Of a DNA stretch of 7,454 bases, positions 1-5,380 are shown piece by piece. Location of the stretch: assembly GCA_964572855.1 (NCBI GenBank), contig CAZNGF010000088.1:1-7454 (forward strand), read 5' to 3'. Numbering within the stretch: position 1 is the first letter of the stretch; each line of letters starts with the position of its first letter. This DNA is from CAZNGF01 sp964572855. Lineage in GTDB: Bacteria > Bipolaricaulota > Bipolaricaulia > RBG-16-55-9 > JAJCYT01. Made by a program: the position numbers and the translations under genes. The notes below the pieces were generated by a model that had not been told where the DNA came from, did not search any database, and was given only the letters and a program-made list of their open reading frames with translations.

Positions 1-18
1 GGGACGGACGCCCGTCCC
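1..18. repeat. Short inverted repeat at the window edge
   Basis: GGGACGG (1-7) pairs with CCGTCCC (12-18) around a 4-nt ACGC loop. The left side is cut by the window, so the arms could be longer. Its GGGACG...CGTCCC arms resemble the hairpins at 919-955 and 4929-4970, and like those it is followed by a GTTTGTCGC-type decamer (here one unit, 61-70). It could be a terminator for an unseen upstream gene, but no T-run follows it. Confidence 0.4.
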
Positions 19-81
19 CGCGAACGTGATGGACATTACCTTCGGCCGGGACCTGCTTCCGTTTGTCGCGCCGCGTGCGGG

Positions 82-98
82 GGTAAACTCCGTTTACC
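82..98. promoter_or_regulatory. Operator-like dyad upstream of the HTH gene
   Basis: GGTAAAC (82-88) and GTTTACC (92-98) form a perfect 7-bp inverted repeat with a 3-nt spacer, ending 30 nt before the GTG start at 129. The arms are AT-richer than their surroundings. The dyad sits where a promoter or operator is expected, and the gene behind it encodes a probable DNA-binding protein, so autoregulation is plausible. No convincing -35/-10 pair could be fixed. The perfect symmetry is seen directly; the operator role is inferred. Confidence 0.4.
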
Positions 99-128
99 AA
101 CAAACTGAAAAGAGGTGGCAAAATCGCC

Positions 129-638
129 GTGTGGACCATAGAAAAACTCAAGAACCACTTCAGCATGAGCGACCAGCAGATCTATCGCCGGCTGAACATG
201 ACGCAGAAGCTGTTGGACAACCACATTCAGCGCGGCGACAAGAACGCGATCGTGCTCACCGAGGGGGGCTTCCGCATCCTGGAGAACGTCATCGGGCTCG
301 AAAAACAGGGCAAAACGCTGGCAAACGCCGTCGAGGACGTGAAAACATCGCTCGAGCCCCAGCCCCAGGCGGCGCCCGCCATCGAGATCCTGCGCAACGG
401 GGGCGGAGCGCCCGCGCAAAACGGCGCCAAACCCTACGAAAGTCAGGTGCGCTCCCTGATCGAGGAGGTCGGCTACCTCAAGGGCAAGCTCGAGCTGAAG
501 GCCGAGCTCCTGGACGAGCTCAAGGCCGAGGCCGAACGCCTGCGCGAGGAGAACGCCGCGCTCAAGCGCTCGGTGGCGCTGGTCGAGTACAAGGCCAACG
601 AGCGGCGCGGCTTGCGCTGGTTCTGGCGCTCGGCGTGA
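129..638 (+). CDS. Helix-turn-helix and coiled-coil protein, putative DNA-binding regulator
   Basis: This is a 169-residue protein of unknown specific function. The GTG start at 129 is chosen because AGAGGTGG (111-118) lies 10 nt upstream and no in-frame ATG precedes it. Residues 1-45 look like a small winged or MerR-like HTH: WTIEKLKNHFSMSDQQIYRRL, followed by a second helix and TEGGFRIL. Residues 46-75 are helical (ILENVIGLEKQGKTL). Residues 76-102 are a Pro/Gln/Gly/Ala-rich linker. Residues 104-156 form a charged heptad-like coiled coil (LIEEVGYLKGKLELKAELLDELKAE onward), giving a likely dimer or oligomer. The tail RRGLRWFWRS is basic and aromatic. HTH, coiled coil and aromatic tail together recall plasmid-type DUF536 proteins, but that is an architectural analogy, not a family assignment. 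No partner gene is visible downstream. A dyad at 82-98 may be its own operator. Confidence 0.8.
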   Translation: MWTIEKLKNHFSMSDQQIYRRLNMTQKLLDNHIQRGDKNAIVLTEGGFRILENVIGLEKQGKTLANAVEDVKTSLEPQPQAAPAIEILRNGGGAPAQNGAKPYESQVRSLIEEVGYLKGKLELKAELLDELKAEAERLREENAALKRSVALVEYKANERRGLRWFWRSA

Positions 639-684
639 TGGGGAGGGCGTTTTGTGGAGTTTTGTTAGGCGCCCTTAGGATCCG

Positions 685-755
685 TCATCCCCGCGAAAGC
701 GGGGATCCAGATGAGCCTCCCGGTTGGATCTGGATTCCTGCTTTGGCAGGAATGA
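685..755. repeat. REPIN-like 71-bp palindromic element
   Basis: The outer 28 bases (685-712) and the inverted last 28 bases (728-755) match with few mismatches, separated by 15 nt. Each arm also folds on itself: the left arm is TCATCCCCGC-GAAA-GCGGGGA and the right arm TTCCTGC-TTTG-GCAGGAA. This is the organisation of a REP doublet (REPIN), and the arm resembles the widespread GTCATTCCCGCGAAAGCGGGAATCC repeat type by memory. It lies 46 nt after the stop of the HTH gene. Translated on the minus strand it gives the familiar spurious peptide IPAFAGMT, which is not a real protein. Confidence 0.7.
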
Positions 756-762
756 GGAGCCT

Positions 763-817
763 GTAGGGCCTGCGGGCGGGGCGCGTTTCCTCGGGTCCAA
801 TGAATTGGACCCCTACG
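763..817. repeat. GTAGGGG-family hairpin repeat, copy 1, with partial partner
   Basis: The hairpin is GGGTCCAA (793-800), loop TGAA, TTGGACCC (805-812), followed by CTACG. Read on the minus strand it is the 24-nt unit seen five more times in the window: a GTAGGGG head, variable stem, ATTCAT core and matching stem. A second head, GTAGGG, stands at 763-768 in the opposite orientation, so the pair is bounded by GTAGGG and CCCTAC. The rest of 818-918 holds nothing I recognise beyond a small CGCTT-CAAA-AAGCG hairpin (886-899). Confidence 0.65.
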
Positions 818-918
818 GTGACGAAATCCACCAGAAGGTCTAGGGAACGCGATCGTTGGCAATGGAACCAGCACTGCCGAAAGGACGCTTCAAAAAGCGA
901 CAACCCCATTTCTCACCT

Positions 919-955
919 CGCGCGGGGGACGTATCCTGAGTGCGTCCCCCGCGCG
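919..955. repeat. Long perfect hairpin just beyond gltX
   Basis: A 13-bp perfect inverted repeat (919-931 with 943-955, arms CGCGCGGGGGACG and CGTCCCCCGCGCG) surrounds an 11-nt loop, TATCCTGAGTG. It begins 17 nt after the end of gltX, which runs on the minus strand, so it could stop or protect that transcript. There is no T-run on either side, so it is not a standard intrinsic terminator. It more likely belongs to a dispersed family, because GGGACG...CGTCCC hairpins also stand at 1-18 and 4929-4970. Confidence 0.55.
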
Positions 956-970
956 CTCCCACTTCGAGCA

Positions 971-990
971 GTTTATCCCAGTTTCTCCCA
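971..990. repeat. Two tandem decamers overlapping the gltX stop
   Basis: GTTTATCCCA (971-980) and GTTTCTCCCA (981-990) are tandem 10-bp units. They resemble GTTTATCGCA-GTTTGTCGCA at 4974-4993. They cover the gltX stop codon and encode its last residues (WEKLG), so the end of the gene may have been overwritten by, or coincide with, a dispersed repeat. Confidence 0.45.
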
Positions 991-2547
991 AAGGTCAACC
1001 GCGGCGCGCAGGCGTTTGAGCGCGCGCGCTTTCCCGAGGAAGGCCAGCGTCTCAAACAGCCCCGCGCCCACGGTCCCGCCCGTGAGCGCCAGGCGCGCGG
1101 GCTGGGCCAGGTGTTTCAGCTTCTTCCCCCGCGATTCCAAGTAGTCTCGCGAAAAGGACTCCAGCGACTCGGGGGCAAAGTCCGCCTGCCGGGACAGCGC
1201 TTCGGCATACCCGCGCAGCAGCGCGACGGCCTCGGGCGTGATGAATTTCTCGACGCCGACTTCGTCGTATTCGAGGTCGTCGACCAGCAAGGGCCGGGCG
1301 GCCTGCGCCAGCTCGCCGAGCGTGCGGGCGCGCTCGCGGAAGAGCGCGACCAACTCGGCCAGCGCCTTGGTCGACCACGCGTTCGCTTGTGCCTCGGAGA
1401 GCACGCCGTCGCGCACGAGCTGGGCGCGCAGCAGCTCGGCCAGCCGCGCCGGGTCGCCTTGCTTGAGGTGATGCTGGTTGAGCCAATAGAGCTTCTCGTC
1501 GTCGAACACGGCCGCCGAGCTGCCCACCGCTTGAAGGGAGAACGTCGCCACGAGTTCTTCGATCGAGAAGACCTCCTGGTCGCCGTGGGACCAGCCCAGC
1601 CGGGCCAGGAAGTTGACCAGCGCCTCGGGCAAAAAGCCCTGCCGCCGGTAGTGGTCCACGAAGGCACCCACTTGGCTGCGGCGCTTGGAGAGCTTTTTCT
1701 TGTCCTGGTCCAGGATCATGGGCAGGTGGGCGAAGCGCGGCGGCTCGGCCGAGAGCGCGCGGTAGAGCAGCAGCTGGCGCGGGGTGTTGTTCAGGTGTTC
1801 GTCGCCGCGGATGACGTGCGTGATGCCCATGTCGAGGTCGTCGACCACGACCGCGAAGTTGTAGGTGGGCACCCCGTCGGCGCGCAGGATCACGAAGTCG
1901 CTGATCACGGCCCCGTTGGGGCTGCGGGTGGGGTTGATGAGTTCGTAGCGCGCCTCGCCCTTGATCGAATCGCGCACGACGATGGCGCCGTCTTCCTCGA
2001 CCTCCTCGCGAAAGGCCGGCTTGGGCAGCGCGACCCAGCCGTCGCCCTGGCGCGCGTAGTCCTGCAGCTTGAAGCGCAGCGCGGGCGCGCGCCCTTCGGC
2101 TTCCAGGGCCTCTTGCGTCCGCTTGGCTTCTGCGTCGCCTTCGGCGATGCGCTCGGCCAGCAGCCGGCAGCGGCCCTCGTAGACGTAGGACTGTTTGGCC
2201 TCGGCCGCGCGCTTTTGCTGGGCCTCCAGCTCCGCGGGCGTGCAGTAGCACGGGTAGGCCGCGCCCGCCTCCAGCAACGCTTGCGCCGCCTCCCGATGGC
2301 GCGCGCGCCGGTCGCTCTGGCGGTGGAACTCGTCCCATTCCAGCCCGAGCCACTGGAGGTCGCGCTGGATGGCGGCCTCGTACTCGGGCCGAGAGCGCTT
2401 CAAGTCGGTGTCCTCGCTGCGCAGCACGAAGGCGCCGCCGTGATGGCGCGCGAAAAGCCAGTTGAACAGCGCCGTGCGCGCCAGGCCGATGTGCGCCCCG
2501 TCCCCGGTCGGGCTGGGGGCGATGCGGGTGCGGATTGTGGTCATCAT
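973..2547 (-). CDS. gltX: Glutamate--tRNA ligase (GluRS)
   Basis: This cytoplasmic class I aminoacyl-tRNA synthetase joins glutamate to tRNA(Glu) using ATP. It has 524 residues, slightly above the usual 465-500. The Rossmann domain starts with RIAPSPTGDGAHIGLARTAL (residues 8-27), containing the HIGH signature as HIG. RSEDTDLKRS (43-52) follows. The stem-contact region has GVPTYNFAVVVDD (225-237) and IRGDEHLNNTP (246-256). The KMSKS loop is KKLSKR (284-289). The C-terminal anticodon-binding domain ends with TVGAGLFETLAFLGKARAL. A zinc-type site is partly kept: C100 and C102 (CYC) and C127 (GRC) are present, but L129 stands where E. coli-type enzymes have His. An extra segment of roughly 20 residues lies around 163-190. 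The start is an ATG-ATG pair: GGAG is only 2 nt before the first ATG but 5 nt before the second (2544), so M2 may be the true start. It lies downstream of glnS on the same strand. Confidence 0.97.
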   Translation of the reverse strand: MMTTIRTRIAPSPTGDGAHIGLARTALFNWLFARHHGGAFVLRSEDTDLKRSRPEYEAAIQRDLQWLGLEWDEFHRQSDRRARHREAAQALLEAGAAYPCYCTPAELEAQQKRAAEAKQSYVYEGRCRLLAERIAEGDAEAKRTQEALEAEGRAPALRFKLQDYARQGDGWVALPKPAFREEVEEDGAIVVRDSIKGEARYELINPTRSPNGAVISDFVILRADGVPTYNFAVVVDDLDMGITHVIRGDEHLNNTPRQLLLYRALSAEPPRFAHLPMILDQDKKKLSKRRSQVGAFVDHYRRQGFLPEALVNFLARLGWSHGDQEVFSIEELVATFSLQAVGSSAAVFDDEKLYWLNQHHLKQGDPARLAELLRAQLVRDGVLSEAQANAWSTKALAELVALFRERARTLGELAQAARPLLVDDLEYDEVGVEKFITPEAVALLRGYAEALSRQADFAPESLESFSRDYLESRGKKLKHLAQPARLALTGGTVGAGLFETLAFLGKARALKRLRAAVDLWEKLG

Positions 2548-2596
2548 TGCTCCTTTCCCGATGAGCCGGGCCGCTCGCGTGCGGAGGGTGTGGGGC

Positions 2597-2621
2597 GGGT
2601 CCCATGAATGGGACCCCTACG
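2597..2621. repeat. GTAGGGG-family hairpin repeat, copy 2
   Basis: GGGTCCCA (2597-2604), loop TGAA, TGGGACCC (2609-2616), followed by CTACG. The head points right, towards copy 3. It sits in the glnS-gltX gap, 50 nt upstream of the gltX start. On the minus strand its 24-nt unit is identical to copy 6 (7427-7450). Confidence 0.65.
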
Positions 2622-2650
2622 CGTTCTACAAGCCATTTCGGGTGCCGCCC

Positions 2651-2674
2651 GTAGGGGCGCGATTCATCGCGCCC
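2651..2674. repeat. GTAGGGG-family hairpin repeat, copy 3
   Basis: GTAGGGG head (2651-2657). The stem is GGGCGCGA (2655-2662) and TCGCGCCC (2667-2674) around TTCA. Copies 2 and 3 face each other head to head across 29 nt, between the glnS stop and the gltX start. On a minus-strand transcript both fold, so they could modulate read-through from glnS into gltX. No T-run is present. The 24-nt unit is identical to copy 5 (6129-6152) read on the other strand. Confidence 0.65.
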
Positions 2675-2709
2675 GTCGTCGCGGGTGTCCTGCCGGTCTC
2701 CCTTCTCCC

Positions 2710-4401
2710 CTACCCCTGCTTCTTGGCGATTTTGGCCCAGGTGTCCTTGAGCGTGACGGCGCGGTTGACCACGAGCTGGCCCGGCCGGCTGTCCGGGTCG
2801 ACGCAGAAGTAGCCGCGGCGCTCGAACTGGACGCGCGTGCCGGGCTCGGCGTCCTGCATGAACGGCTCGACGAACCCCTGGGCCACCGCAAGCGAGTCCG
2901 GGTTCAGGTTGCTCAAGTAGTCCTGGTCCTCGTGCTCGACCTCGTCGGGGTTCTCCTTGGTAAAGAGCGCCTCGTAGAGCCGGAGTTCGACCGGGAGCGC
3001 GTGGCGGGCCGAGACCCAGTGCAGCGTGCCCTTGACCTTGCGCCCGTCGGGGGCATCACCCCCGCGGGTGGCCGGGTCGTAAGCACAGCGCAGCTCGGTG
3101 ACGCGGCCTGCTTCGTCCTTGACCACGTCCGTGCAGGTGACGAAGTAGGCGTACCTGAGCCGCACCTCGCGCCCCGGCGCCAGCCGGAAGAACTTCTTGG
3201 GCGGGTCCTCCATAAAGTCGTCCCGCTCGATGTAGAGTTCCTTGGAAAACGGCACGGTGCGCGCCCCCATCGCGTCGTCCTCGGGGTTGTTGACGGCCTC
3301 GAGCTCGTCGACCTGGTCCTCGGGGTAGTTCTCTATCACGACTTTGAGGGGATCGAGCACGCCCATCACGCGCTGGGCGCGCCGGTTGAGGTCGTCGCGC
3401 AGGCAGTGCTCCAGCAGCGCCACCTCGACCGTGCTGTTGCTCTTGGACACCCCGATGCGCTCGCAGAACGCGCGAATCGAATCGGGCGTGTAGCCGCGCC
3501 GGCGCAGCCCGGCCAGCGTGGGCATGCGCGGGTCGTCCCAGCCGGCCACGTGGCCCTCCTGCACCAGCCGCAGCAGCTTGCGCTTGCTGGTGACGGTGTG
3601 GCTCAAATTGGCGCGGGCGCGCTCGATCTGCCGCGGGTGGTGCACGCCCAATTGGTCCAGAAACCAGTCGTAGAGCGGACGGTGGTCCTCGAACTCCAGC
3701 GTGCAGATCGAGTGCGTGATGCCCTCGATGGCATCGGACTGCCCGTGGGCCCAGTCGTAGGTCGGGTAGAGGCACCAGGCCTGGCCCGTGCGGTGGTGGG
3801 GCGCGTGCAGTATGCGGTACATGACGGGGTCGCGCAGGTTGATGTTGGGGGAGCCCATGTCGATCTTGGCGCGCAGCACCTTGGCCCCGTCCTCGAACTC
3901 GCCGGCCCGCATGCGTCTGAATAAATCGAGGTTTTCCTCGACGGACCGGTCGCGGTACGGGCTGTTTTGGCCCGGCTCGGTGAGCGTGCCGCGGTGCTGG
4001 CGGATCTGCTCGGCCGAGAGGTCGTCGACGTAGGCCTTGCCCGCCTCGATCAGCCGCACGGCCCAGCCGTAGAGCTGCTCGAAGTAGTCCGAGGCGTAGT
4101 ATTCGCGCTCGCCCCAGTCGTAGCCGAGCCAGCGGATGTCCTCCTTCATGGACTCGACGTAGGCCGTCTCTTCCCTGATGGGGTTGGTGTCGTCGAAGCG
4201 CAGGTTGCACGTCCCGCCGAACGCTTCCGCCAGCGAGAAGTTCAAATGGATCGCGCTGGCGTGCCCGATGTGCAGGTAGGCGTTGGGCTCGGGGGGGAAA
4301 CGCGTGCGCACCCGGCCGCCGTGCCTGCCCGCGGCCACGTCGCCTTTGATCAGCTCGCGGATGAAGTTCGAGGACGGCTCCGCGTGTGGTTTCTTGTCCA
4401 T
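2710..4401 (-). CDS. glnS: Glutamine--tRNA ligase (GlnRS)
   Basis: This cytoplasmic class I synthetase charges tRNA(Gln) directly with glutamine. From the ATG at 4401 it has 563 residues, close to the 554 of the E. coli enzyme. The signature RFPPEPNAYLHIGHASAIHL (34-53) holds the HIGH motif and the GlnRS-specific PPEPN. Next come NLRFDDTNP (66-74), YPTYDWAHGQSDAIEGITHS (212-231) and a KMSKS loop, VTSKRK (270-275), with Thr for Met. WDDPRMPTLAGLRRRGYT is diagnostic of GlnRS. The C-terminal beta-barrel anticodon domain includes VKGTLHWVSARHALPVE and ends RAVTLKDTWAKIAK. The frame is open upstream to 4548, but the start at 4401 is preferred because AGGGAGG lies 8 nt before it and GlnRS proteins begin near NFIRELI. 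gltX follows 162 bp downstream on the same strand. Confidence 0.97.
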   Translation of the reverse strand: MDKKPHAEPSSNFIRELIKGDVAAGRHGGRVRTRFPPEPNAYLHIGHASAIHLNFSLAEAFGGTCNLRFDDTNPIREETAYVESMKEDIRWLGYDWGEREYYASDYFEQLYGWAVRLIEAGKAYVDDLSAEQIRQHRGTLTEPGQNSPYRDRSVEENLDLFRRMRAGEFEDGAKVLRAKIDMGSPNINLRDPVMYRILHAPHHRTGQAWCLYPTYDWAHGQSDAIEGITHSICTLEFEDHRPLYDWFLDQLGVHHPRQIERARANLSHTVTSKRKLLRLVQEGHVAGWDDPRMPTLAGLRRRGYTPDSIRAFCERIGVSKSNSTVEVALLEHCLRDDLNRRAQRVMGVLDPLKVVIENYPEDQVDELEAVNNPEDDAMGARTVPFSKELYIERDDFMEDPPKKFFRLAPGREVRLRYAYFVTCTDVVKDEAGRVTELRCAYDPATRGGDAPDGRKVKGTLHWVSARHALPVELRLYEALFTKENPDEVEHEDQDYLSNLNPDSLAVAQGFVEPFMQDAEPGTRVQFERRGYFCVDPDSRPGQLVVNRAVTLKDTWAKIAKKQG

Positions 4402-4409
4402 GCTTGCGG

Positions 4410-4416
4410 CCTCCCT
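4410..4416 (-). promoter_or_regulatory. Ribosome binding site that decides the glnS start
   Basis: On the minus strand this reads AGGGAGG, 8 nt before the ATG at 4401. The alternative in-frame ATGs at 4482 and 4548 have no comparable purine-rich site, so they are disfavoured. Confidence 0.75.
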
Positions 4417-4539
4417 GTGTGTGGCGCGCCCCGCGGCGTGGCCGGCGAGGCCGTCGCGTGTGTGACAAAACGGACATTTCATGGTATTTGCGCGCCCCGC
4501 AAAAGTCCAGCGCGCCCCGATCGTCCACAAGGGAAGTCG

Positions 4540-4559
4540 ATTTAACAAATATTTAACAA
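4540..4559. promoter_or_regulatory. AT-rich direct repeat, probable promoter region
   Basis: ATTTAACAA occurs twice (4540-4548 and 4551-4559) with an 11-bp period, in the only markedly AT-rich tract between glnS and its upstream neighbour. On the minus strand TTGTTA (4547-4542 region) followed after about 17 nt by GACGAT is a weak candidate promoter for glnS. On the plus strand the tract directly precedes the hairpin chain at 4560-4731 and could serve that instead. The 11-bp spacing would also suit a regulator bound on one face of the helix. Direction is unresolved. Confidence 0.35.
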
Positions 4560-4731
4560 GAGGTTGCTAGGATAAGCCCGTCCGTCGCGCTATACGCGAC
4601 GGGGGATCCGTGCAGGCAACCCCGCGACGGCGGGTTCACCGCCCTCGCGAGGTGGATGGAGACCAACCTCGGTGGACGTCCGAGGATATGCGCGTGAAGT
4701 TTCTGGCCTGGCAGCCGCCTGCCTGCCAGGC
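4560..4731 (+). ncRNA. Candidate structured RNA with riboswitch-like folding
   Basis: Paired segments read on the plus strand: GAGGTTG (4560-4566) pairs with CAACCTC (4664-4670) as a closing stem. Inside it are CCGTCGCG/CGCGACGG (4582-4589/4595-4602, loop CTATA) and CCCGC/GCGGG (4621-4625/4630-4634, loop GACG). The latter competes with GGCGG/CCGCC (4629-4633/4639-4643). The 3' strand of the closing stem overlaps CCTCGG (4667-4672), which instead pairs with CCGAGG (4680-4685). A 9-bp hairpin follows (4706-4714/4723-4731). Mutually exclusive stems are typical of regulatory leaders, but I match it to no known riboswitch, T-box, 6S, SRP or RNase P pattern. All stems also pair on the minus strand, where this would be the glnS leader. 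The strand is therefore uncertain, and it may be only clustered palindromes. Confidence 0.3.
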
Positions 4732-4775
4732 TACCTCCTTTGAAGGCTCTGACAGAACCCGTGTGCTTCCGGATT

Positions 4776-4846
4776 GTCATCCTGAGGTCGTTAGACCGAA
4801 GGATCTCCCGCGTATGCAGGGGATCCTTCGCTCCGCTCAGAATGAC
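4776..4846. repeat. 71-bp palindromic intergenic element (GTCATCCTGAG type)
   Basis: GTCATCCTGAG (4776-4786) matches the inverse of CTCAGAATGAC (4836-4846) at 10 of 11 positions. Inside, CGAAGGATC (4797-4805) pairs perfectly with GATCCTTCG (4822-4830). The ends resemble a repeat that I recall from many bacterial genomes (GTCATCCTGAGCGAAGCGAAGGATCT). It encodes nothing and is probably a non-autonomous mobile palindrome (MITE- or REPIN-like). No target duplication is obvious. Confidence 0.65.
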
Positions 4847-4879
4847 GCAGCAAGGCGCAAGCCGTGCTGCTGGAAGAAC

Positions 4880-4899
4880 GTTTGTCGCCGTTTGTCAAA
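4880..4899. repeat. Two tandem decamers, GTTTGTCGCC and GTTTGTCAAA
   Basis: These are 10-bp units at 4880-4889 and 4890-4899 of the same kind as the array at 4974-5003. A hairpin stands between the two arrays. Confidence 0.4.
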
Positions 4900-4928
4900 G
4901 CTTCGTGCGCAGGTCGCGCAAGACCCGC

Positions 4929-4970
4929 CTTGTCGGGACGAACGGATCGGCGAGGTTGTTCGTCCCCAAG
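4929..4970. repeat. Hairpin between the decamer arrays
   Basis: GGGACGAAC (4935-4943) pairs perfectly with GTTCGTCCC (4958-4966). CTTG (4929-4932) pairs with CAAG (4967-4970) outside it, leaving a 2-nt bulge. The loop is 14 nt. It shares GGGACG...CGTCCC with the hairpins at 1-18 and 919-955. No T-run follows on either strand. Confidence 0.5.
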
Positions 4971-4973
4971 CGC

Positions 4974-5003
4974 GTTTATCGCAGTTTGTCGCAGTTTGCC
5001 GCC
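4974..5003. repeat. Three tandem decamers upstream of the RAM-domain gene
   Basis: GTTTATCGCA, GTTTGTCGCA and GTTTGCCGCC stand in perfect 10-bp register, ending 34 nt before the extended -10 at 5038-5046. The one-helical-turn spacing would place copies on the same face of the DNA, which suits a regulator, but the same unit also occurs at the end of gltX and at 61-70, which suits a dispersed repeat. Confidence 0.45.
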
Positions 5004-5037
5004 GACGTCGTTGGGGTGAGCGCTGGCGGGGACGCAA

Positions 5038-5046
5038 TGATACAAT
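5038..5046 (+). promoter_or_regulatory. Extended -10 promoter for the RAM-domain gene
   Basis: TGATACAAT is an extended -10 (TGn plus TACAAT, 5 of 6 to consensus) 39 nt before the ATG at 5086. No good -35 stands at the usual distance, which extended -10 promoters tolerate. The implied leader is about 33 nt. Confidence 0.5.
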
Positions 5047-5085
5047 GAACGCGCGAAGCGGACACCATCCGCGAAAGGGGTTTTC

Positions 5086-5355
5086 ATGGCGGTACAGGCG
5101 TACGTGCTCATCCGGTGCGAGGGCGGCCGGGCCCAGCGGGTCGTCGAGGAGATCCGCTCCAAAGACCACGTCGTGCGGGCCAACACGATCTTCGGCGACT
5201 ACGACGCCATCGCGCGCATCCAGGTCAAGGAGTTCCCCTCGGCGTTTTCCGTGGCCAGCCTGGAGCAGATCGTGATCGAGGAGATCCAGCACGTCAAGGG
5301 GGTCGTCAGCACCAACACCCACATCGTGACCTCGCCCGACCCCGACTTCGACTGA
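5086..5355 (+). CDS. Stand-alone Lrp/AsnC ligand-binding (RAM) domain protein
   Basis: This 89-residue protein consists only of the alpha-beta sandwich RAM domain found at the C terminus of Lrp/AsnC regulators. It has the typical start AYVLIRCEGGRAQRVVEEI (5-23), then VVRANTIFGDYDAIARIQV (29-47), where the G-D-YDxxxx signature is seen, then an amphipathic helix and IQHVKGVVSTNTHIV (67-81). There is no HTH, so it cannot bind DNA by itself. Such single-domain proteins form dimers or larger rings and usually bind an amino acid or related small molecule, or partner with full-length Lrp proteins; the ligand cannot be predicted here. AAAGGGG (5074-5080) lies 5 nt before the ATG. It is monocistronic, and its 3' end faces that of the cupredoxin gene. 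Confidence 0.9.
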   Translation: MAVQAYVLIRCEGGRAQRVVEEIRSKDHVVRANTIFGDYDAIARIQVKEFPSAFSVASLEQIVIEEIQHVKGVVSTNTHIVTSPDPDFD

Positions 5356-5380
5356 CGGTACAGGGGATGCACCACGAACC

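Noticed and set aside
26..766. Long plus-strand open frame (246 residues) overlapping the HTH gene
   Set aside because: It is a high-GC shadow of 129-638: Arg/Gly/Ala-rich composition, no domain, and it runs into the REPIN-like repeat.
665..909. Minus-strand small proteins containing IPAFAGMT or AKAGIQ
   Set aside because: These peptides are translations of the REPIN-like repeat, a well-known source of false gene calls.
940..3924. Long plus-strand open frames (about 555 and 438 residues) opposite gltX and glnS
   Set aside because: They are antisense shadows of conserved synthetase genes, with low-complexity composition and no recognisable motifs.
4402..4548. N-terminal extension of GlnRS, including MKCPFCH, which recalls the start of NrdR
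   Set aside because: There is no second zinc-ligand pair and no ribosome binding site, while a strong site precedes the ATG at 4401. The match is probably chance.
4618..4643. A tRNA, because of a GGCGGGTTCACCGCC T-arm-like stretch
   Set aside because: The loop is 5 nt, not 7, and no acceptor, D or anticodon arms fit around it.
4560..4731. T-box leader for glnS on the minus strand
   Set aside because: A segment resembling AGGGNGG is present, but the UGGN that pairs with the tRNA end and the other conserved stem I motifs are missing.
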